Positions 58,465 through 64,000 of a stretch of DNA of 64,000 nt are shown in pieces. The position numbers and the translations under genes were made by a program. The stretch is from Sebastes aleutianus (taxonomy: Eukaryota; Chordata; Actinopteri; Perciformes; Sebastidae). Numbering within the stretch: the first letter of the stretch is position 1; each line of letters opens with the position of its first letter. The notes below the pieces were generated by a model, which was given only the letters and a program-made list of their open reading frames with translations, was not told the DNA's origin and ran no database searches. The stretch spans positions 30,301,933 to 30,365,932 of the forward strand of contig CAKAKS010000067.1 of NCBI GenBank assembly GCA_916700875.1, read 5' to 3'.

Positions 58465-60112
58465 AACACAAAGTGACTGGCCTTGGACATTTCCTCCCCT
58501 CTGCCCTCCTCCACTTCACCACGTTTACACGCCTCCACCAGAAATATCCAAACTATTATCAATCCTGTTTTTTTTCCCCTCCTTTTTACATTGTTGTTGA
58601 TTTCTCTTCACTATTTGTTGTTATTTTTTTTGAGCAGGTATATTTACTATGCGTCAGAGAGAACGAGGTGTGCGTGTGTTAAGTTAAATCTCTCTGATCG
58701 ATAGTGTAGTCAGGGAAAATCCTCAGAGCTCGGCTCCTCTTTAAAAGACTCTTTCTGGTTGGGCCTGTGTGCACCCACAACTCTCTCTCTCCCACATCCT
58801 TCAGATAGGACTTCACACAGTTCCAATAGTGCTACTATTATTATTATTATTATTATTATTATTGCTGCTTTCAGCTCCTTCTTTTTTTATTTCTGCTTCT
58901 TCGTCTGGATTGTTGTCGTCGGCAGCATCTCATCAGAAGGAGAAGAATCGCCCGCCGGCGGCGCCTCTTCCAACATCAGTTCTCGAAAATACAGCATTAC
59001 AGCTCAACCCCGGCTGTCTGTCTGACAAAGCTGCTGCAAAAATGGAATTGTGGGTAATGGAGTTGATTTGCTCTGTTTCAGAGCAGATTCTTTTCTTTTT
59101 TAAGTTCTCACATATCAGACCAGGTAGACTCTGAGGAGGAAAACCAGACTGGCCTAAAAAAAAACTCAGTCTCACACACTGACTACCACGACATTATTCC
59201 AACACACTTGATCACTAGCTGCACACACATTCAGATGTCCACCACCACTACACACACACACTAACCCTCTCTCTTGTCATGTGACTGTTTCTAGGAGGAC
59301 TCGTCCCCCCTGCAGCTGTTTTCTTTTCCTTTTTTGAGTGTGTGTGCTTGTGTGTGTGCGTGCACACTGAACCAATACTGTTAAACCCCCCCCAGTCCCA
59401 CACTGTTTCTGAATACCAGTCTTGAGTCTTTCCACTGCCAACTCCGAATCCTGTCTCTCTCTCTCTTCGAGGCGACGGCTGGTTTTTTTTGGGCTCCGGA
59501 GTGGCAGGCGGGCTGGGTCTGCCACCAATCAGGCCTTTTATACGATTGGTCCGCTTCAAGCCGCCGAAAGCCAGCCGTCCCCGTCCGGAGGTTTTTCTGT
59601 GAAGGGATTTTGGAGCGGCGGTCCACACAGGGATGTGATGTTTCAGGTTTATTCTTTTAAAAAGGGGGGGCACATGAGATGGTTGATTTTTCCCGGTCGC
59701 TGCCACGTTAAATATCTTTTTTTATTATTTGTATTATTTTCTTTCCTCTCATATCCCGGTAGTTTCAGACCAAGTGCTGCTCCCTAGTGACCTTCTCTTT
59801 AAAAAAAAAAAAAAAAAAAAAAGACTGTTTCTCTAGTCACACACACTGACACACCAGGCCTGGCCAAAAACAGGACTGAGACACATTTGTTCAACAGAGT
59901 TTGGAAATTCACAAGTTTCTATAATGAAGTTAAACTCTGGTCGTCGCTGAGGAAGTTTTTAAATGCTTGAAAAGCGCGGGGCGGCGCTCCATGATTTTGT
60001 TTCCCATTTCCTTTCTCCCCCCCAACCCCCCCGAGGCCAGTTCAAGTGTCTGAGAGAAAAATCAAAAGCGCCGCCGCCGCAGCGAGTGGTTCAAATCATT
60101 TGAAAGTGCATT

Positions 60113-60213
<101 letters not shown>

Positions 60214-60398
60214 TGGCCAGGTCATATTAACATTTGCTATCACAGCCAGCCCAGCAGACGCAGAGAGAGAGGACGGGGGACGGAAAGGAGGGGAAGACAT
60301 CGATGGACACCTTCCCCTCCGAGCTCCTCGTCCTCCTCTCTAATGCTGAGACAGCAATAACCAAGGCAGCTTTTGAATGTTCCAACATCACTCTCCCA

Positions 60399-60429
<31 letters not shown>

Positions 60430-60801
60430 ATATGAATAACCACAAGTGTCGTATGAATAGAAAAAACTAAACAAAAAACTGTAAATGATGACAAATAAGT
60501 ACTGCAATCAATTTTTGTCTCACTCTGTTCCTGTTGATGCACTGGTGTTAAAGAGTTAAAATAATCAGGTACCTTTATTACTTAGCTACTTTTCTTGAAA
60601 AAATGGACTTTTTGTTACTTTTAGCCAGCAAGCTGAAGAGCATTACCTCAAAATTCTTATCTAGCCTTGAAGTTTACAGACATACCATGTAAATGTTTTT
60701 TTTTTCTTCCTTTTTTTTTTTTTGGTGTTTGTCTTTTTGTTTTTTGTTTTTTTTGTTTTTTGGAGACATCATGTATGATGAATTGTAGCTATGATGCTTT
60801 T

Positions 60802-60807
60802 AATAAA
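60802..60807 (+). terminator. chd7: Candidate chd7 polyadenylation signal AATAAA
   Basis: TTTTAATAAAAGTGAATC follows a long U-rich region; cleavage would be expected about 15-25 bases later. It is the best signal downstream of the stop, in a position compatible with a 2.3-kb 3' UTR. Confidence 0.55.
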
Positions 60808-60825
60808 AGTGAATCATGATATTCG

Positions 60826-63110
60826 CCTAGGAAACCAAACCTCCGCTTGCATCTCGTTATTTGTTTCACTTCTTCTCTCGCTTTTATTTTTAGGCAAAAC
60901 TGCACTTATGTGTTGCGCTCGTTTCCAGGATGAGGTCAGGTCTACTTCCTGCCCTGCTGCTACAAACACACTGGAGGTGTTACACTGACATACTGTGTGT
61001 GTAAATACTATGGTATATCAATATGTTACTTCAATTATTAAGACTTAAGAACAGGGCTGTCAAACACATTGATATGTCCAATTGGATCTCAAGTGTGCTG
61101 AACCAGTAAACCCATTTCATAATGATAACCTAGAAATAACGACACTTCCAAAATCAGTTGCTGAGATGACTCGCAGATCTCTCGGCTACGATTAAAACCA
61201 GACTGCTGTTTCCTCAAACCTGCCAATGATTCATTTCTCTTCTCTCTCACTGGCTTTACCTCTGTGAAGAAATAGGAACTAGGAAAACCTTAGTTCTGCT
61301 GCTATAGGCCTAGATTGCCAGAGGACTTCCTATGACGCACTGAGCTCCTTCTCTCCTGGATGCATTTTATGTCCCGTTCATGCACGTTACTAACTTGATT
61401 TCTTCCCCGGAGTCTTTGTGCTTTCTCGTCTCGCAGGTACCCATGGATCTGGGTTGCTTGACACCCACTAAAGGCCCTGTTCAGACCTGGTATTAACATG
61501 CATCCTCAGTGATCCGATCACAAGTGGACAGCTCTAAGTAGTACAGGTATGAACGCACTCAAGACGCATTGAGATTGGATCTTTCAGACCACATTCAGAG
61601 GTAGTCTGGGCCGCATATGGCCACAGTCTTTTACGGGAGTGTGCCCTGGGCCACATTAAGGACCGCCTACTCAACCGGCTGGGATCTGCGGGGTCTCACT
61701 GCGCCAGACGTGAGCGCTCGTCTGCCTCGCGGCGTGGAAACGACCTCTGTGCTCTACTGTATTCTGTCGGTATTTTCTTAAAATATATCTTATCTATAGG
61801 CTACATAATCTACAGACTATCAGACTAAGAGTAGGAAGTGCATTATTATCACAAAAATAAACAATTTTATGCTCTTAATTTAATCATAAACACATTGGTT
61901 GTATAGATAATATCTATACCCAAAAGTGAAGCCAAAACATCTCGATCGCCGGCTGGTTGCTGTTGGTTTAGGAAGCGCTCGATTTGATATGCAGCAGAGT
62001 TTTCTATGAGCAGGACGCGCATTTTAAACGTCAATATCTCAGGCAATCATGTTCATTTAATTGTGATTAAAAAAAAATAAATGTGTTATTAATATTTTAT
62101 TAATTGTGCAGCCCTCGTGTAAACGGTTTAAGTTTAATTTATTTATTTTATTTAAAATCCAGTCAATGAAAAAAACAAAAGAAATATGTCAGGAGAGGTC
62201 AAGAAGCCAAAAGGCTTATACAAAGGACCTTCCCCCAAAACCTCAGGAGAACAAAAAACAATAACAAAAAAGGAAGAAGTACACAAAATGAGCAGAAAAA
62301 TGAACCAAAAAGCGGAAAACAAAACAAATAAAAACAATGAAATACATAAAAAAAAACAGATAAAAAGAAAATATATCTAAACAAATCAAAAGATAATTAG
62401 ACATCATGAATTAAATGTGATAATTTCCTTTTAAATTTTTTCTAAGGATACAATACAATAATATATTGTATACTAATACAACTATACAATACAAATACAA
62501 CTTGTACTGTATGTTACAGGAGTCTTAGAGGCCTGTTAGCGGCCCCTAGAGGCCTCAGTGGTCATTACGTGTAACTGGACCACGACAGAGAGCAGACCGA
62601 TGAGAATAAACCAACTATTAGATCAGATGTAAATGTTGTGGTCATAAAACAGTATTCAGTGTGTGTGTGTTAGTGCGTGTGTGTGTGTGTGTGTGTCAGT
62701 CAGCATTAAAGAGGAAAACGGAGACAGTTGAGTTGAACATTTTGGGGTCGAATGGAGTTGAAATAAGAAAACAGGAAATTTCCTGTGCGCGTGCGCGTGC
62801 GCGTGCGTGCGTGCGTGCGTGCGTGCGTGTGTGTGTGCGTACTCCAGCCAGTTGTTAGAAATGGCCTCCCTCCCACTGGAGCTGCTGACAAGACGCGAAC
62901 TGACAGCCAGACCCCACTGTGTGTGTGTGTGAGAGAGAGAGAAAGAGAGTGAGAGAGACTGGAATGGACAGTATGTGAGAGATTTTGGCTTTTCTTTTCA
63001 TCCATGAAACTACCAACTTCAAACTAAACCCGTACATTACATTCAAAGACATGAGGCCTGTACTACGAAGCAACTTCAACATACCCAGGGTATCTTCTCG
63101 TTATCTGGCT
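60826..63110 (+). other. Downstream region without a recognised gene
   Basis: A repeat-like stretch starts near 61475 (GGCCCTGTTCAGACCTGGTA). An A-rich low-complexity stretch spans 62165-62400, TG runs lie near 62659-62697, and GCGTGCGT alternating sequence spans 62784-62840. No open frame is supported. Confidence 0.5.
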
Positions 63111-63111
63111 T

Positions 63112-63892
63112 AAAGGGAATGTTTGTAAGAATCAGAAATGTCTTGTTAACAGCAACACATGTGGCCGTTAAGTCAACGGAAGTCAGTGTCCTGTTGCTCG
63201 TGCTCGCTCTACATAGACATGAACGAGCATCGCTCAAAGCAGTGAGGCGACACACGTCAGCTAAAAGCACAATATCACTCTATATTTCAGCTGCTTGGCA
63301 GTAATGTTAGCTGACCAGACGAAGGTCTCTCCATGAATCAATGCTGATCCTAGTGTTGGCTTTTCCTGCCTCAGCCTCCCGACCGCGGCCGGAGGGAACA
63401 GGGGAGACACCAGAGTTTTGGTCGGAGACGATAACGTTTCTCTCTGCGGAGCCCCGTCACTTCACAAGACACGGGAAACCTCTGTTGGTCTGGAGGAGCT
63501 GCAGCAGTTATTTCTGCACAAACATCCACTGTACATTCACTAGATATTCTCAGAGCTAAACTAACTCTTCTGCAGTGTGGAGTGTGTGCGCATGCACGTG
63601 AGGTGGAGCGAAAGAGTGAGAACGAGCGCGGTGTGTGAGTGAAGGCAAGCAGGCAGAGGAGCAGAGACTCCGGTCCTGGAGACCAAAGCTACGGTCTCCT
63701 CCGCGTCCTCCGACCGCGGCCAACACTGTTTAACAGACGGGCTTCACTAGATACAACTTTGCGGTTTTGGTGCTTCCGTGTAGTTTGTGTTGGAGTCTGA
63801 GTCTGAACAGCGTAGCCACAAGCAAGCGTGCATGGGAGACCGAACCGCAATGATTTATACGTGTAAGAAGTTACAAACAGTACCTTTAACTA
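63112..63892. mobile_element. MITE with TTAA-type ends
   Basis: The left end TTAAAGGGAATGTTTGTAAG and the right end TTACAAACAGTACCTTTAA are imperfect inverted repeats. A fragment matching its left part (GGCCGTTAAGTGAACTTCAG) occurs at 11007-11060. There is no coding frame of interest. Confidence 0.65.
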
Positions 63893-64000
63893 ACCCTAAC
63901 AAACGAGATCCCGCTAAGTGGTCCTAGGACGCCGGTTATTAACTCAGTAACTCAACCCAGGGTTTCTCAGTCTGGTTTGTTTAAAGTAGAAGTTTGGAGA

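Overview
The window is a piece of vertebrate genome, almost certainly a ray-finned fish and most probably a percomorph teleost. The gene has vertebrate intron-exon structure, with introns from about 90 bp to several kb. The introns are full of (CA/TG)n and (CT/GA)n microsatellites and short non-autonomous DNA transposons of kinds common in fish genomes. No prokaryotic features are present. The species cannot be named from this sequence alone.

One gene accounts for all the convincing coding sequence: chd7, a plus-strand chromodomain-helicase-DNA-binding chromatin remodeller of CHD subfamily III. I could chain 37 coding exons (w1 to w37) from 12041 to the stop codon at 58456-58458. Every junction keeps frame, the exons total 7,702 coding bases, and they encode 2,566 residues after a one-base remnant of a codon begun upstream. 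The 5' end of the gene (5' UTR, start codon and the N-terminal low-complexity region) lies outside the window.

Layout: 1-12040 is non-coding, most likely the intron upstream of w1, and is rich in repeats. w1-w2 encode a basic/acidic linker. w3-w7 encode the tandem chromodomains. w8-w18 encode the two-lobed SNF2 ATPase, with Walker A in w9, DEAH in w10, motif III in w11, motif V in w15 and motif VI across w15/w16. w19-w28 encode the SANT/SLIDE-type DNA-binding region and conserved CHD6-9 blocks, ending in a very acidic tract. w29-w32 encode conserved C-terminal blocks including an Arg-rich stretch. w33 carries a divergent first BRK-like segment and w34-w35 an intact BRK domain. w36-w37 encode the CHD7-type C-terminus, and the 3' UTR probably ends near 60825. 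From there to 64000 I see only repeats and unremarkable sequence.

I did not find an undescribed multi-gene system. The most interesting material is in how the gene is built: a pure (TG)84 tract in place of the polypyrimidine tract of the last exon; one GC-AG intron; a NAGNAG acceptor; a transposon copy that abuts a splice donor; a glycine run inside the ATPase; a glycine-rich short-repeat insertion in w26; and a weak first BRK segment. The introns also hold a readable transposon record. It includes hAT-type elements with 8-bp target duplications, one retaining a transposase motif; a decayed MADF-domain gene of the kind carried by Harbinger transposons; a tRNA-derived SINE nested in a hAT element; and a TTAA-duplicating element whose empty target site survives elsewhere in the window.
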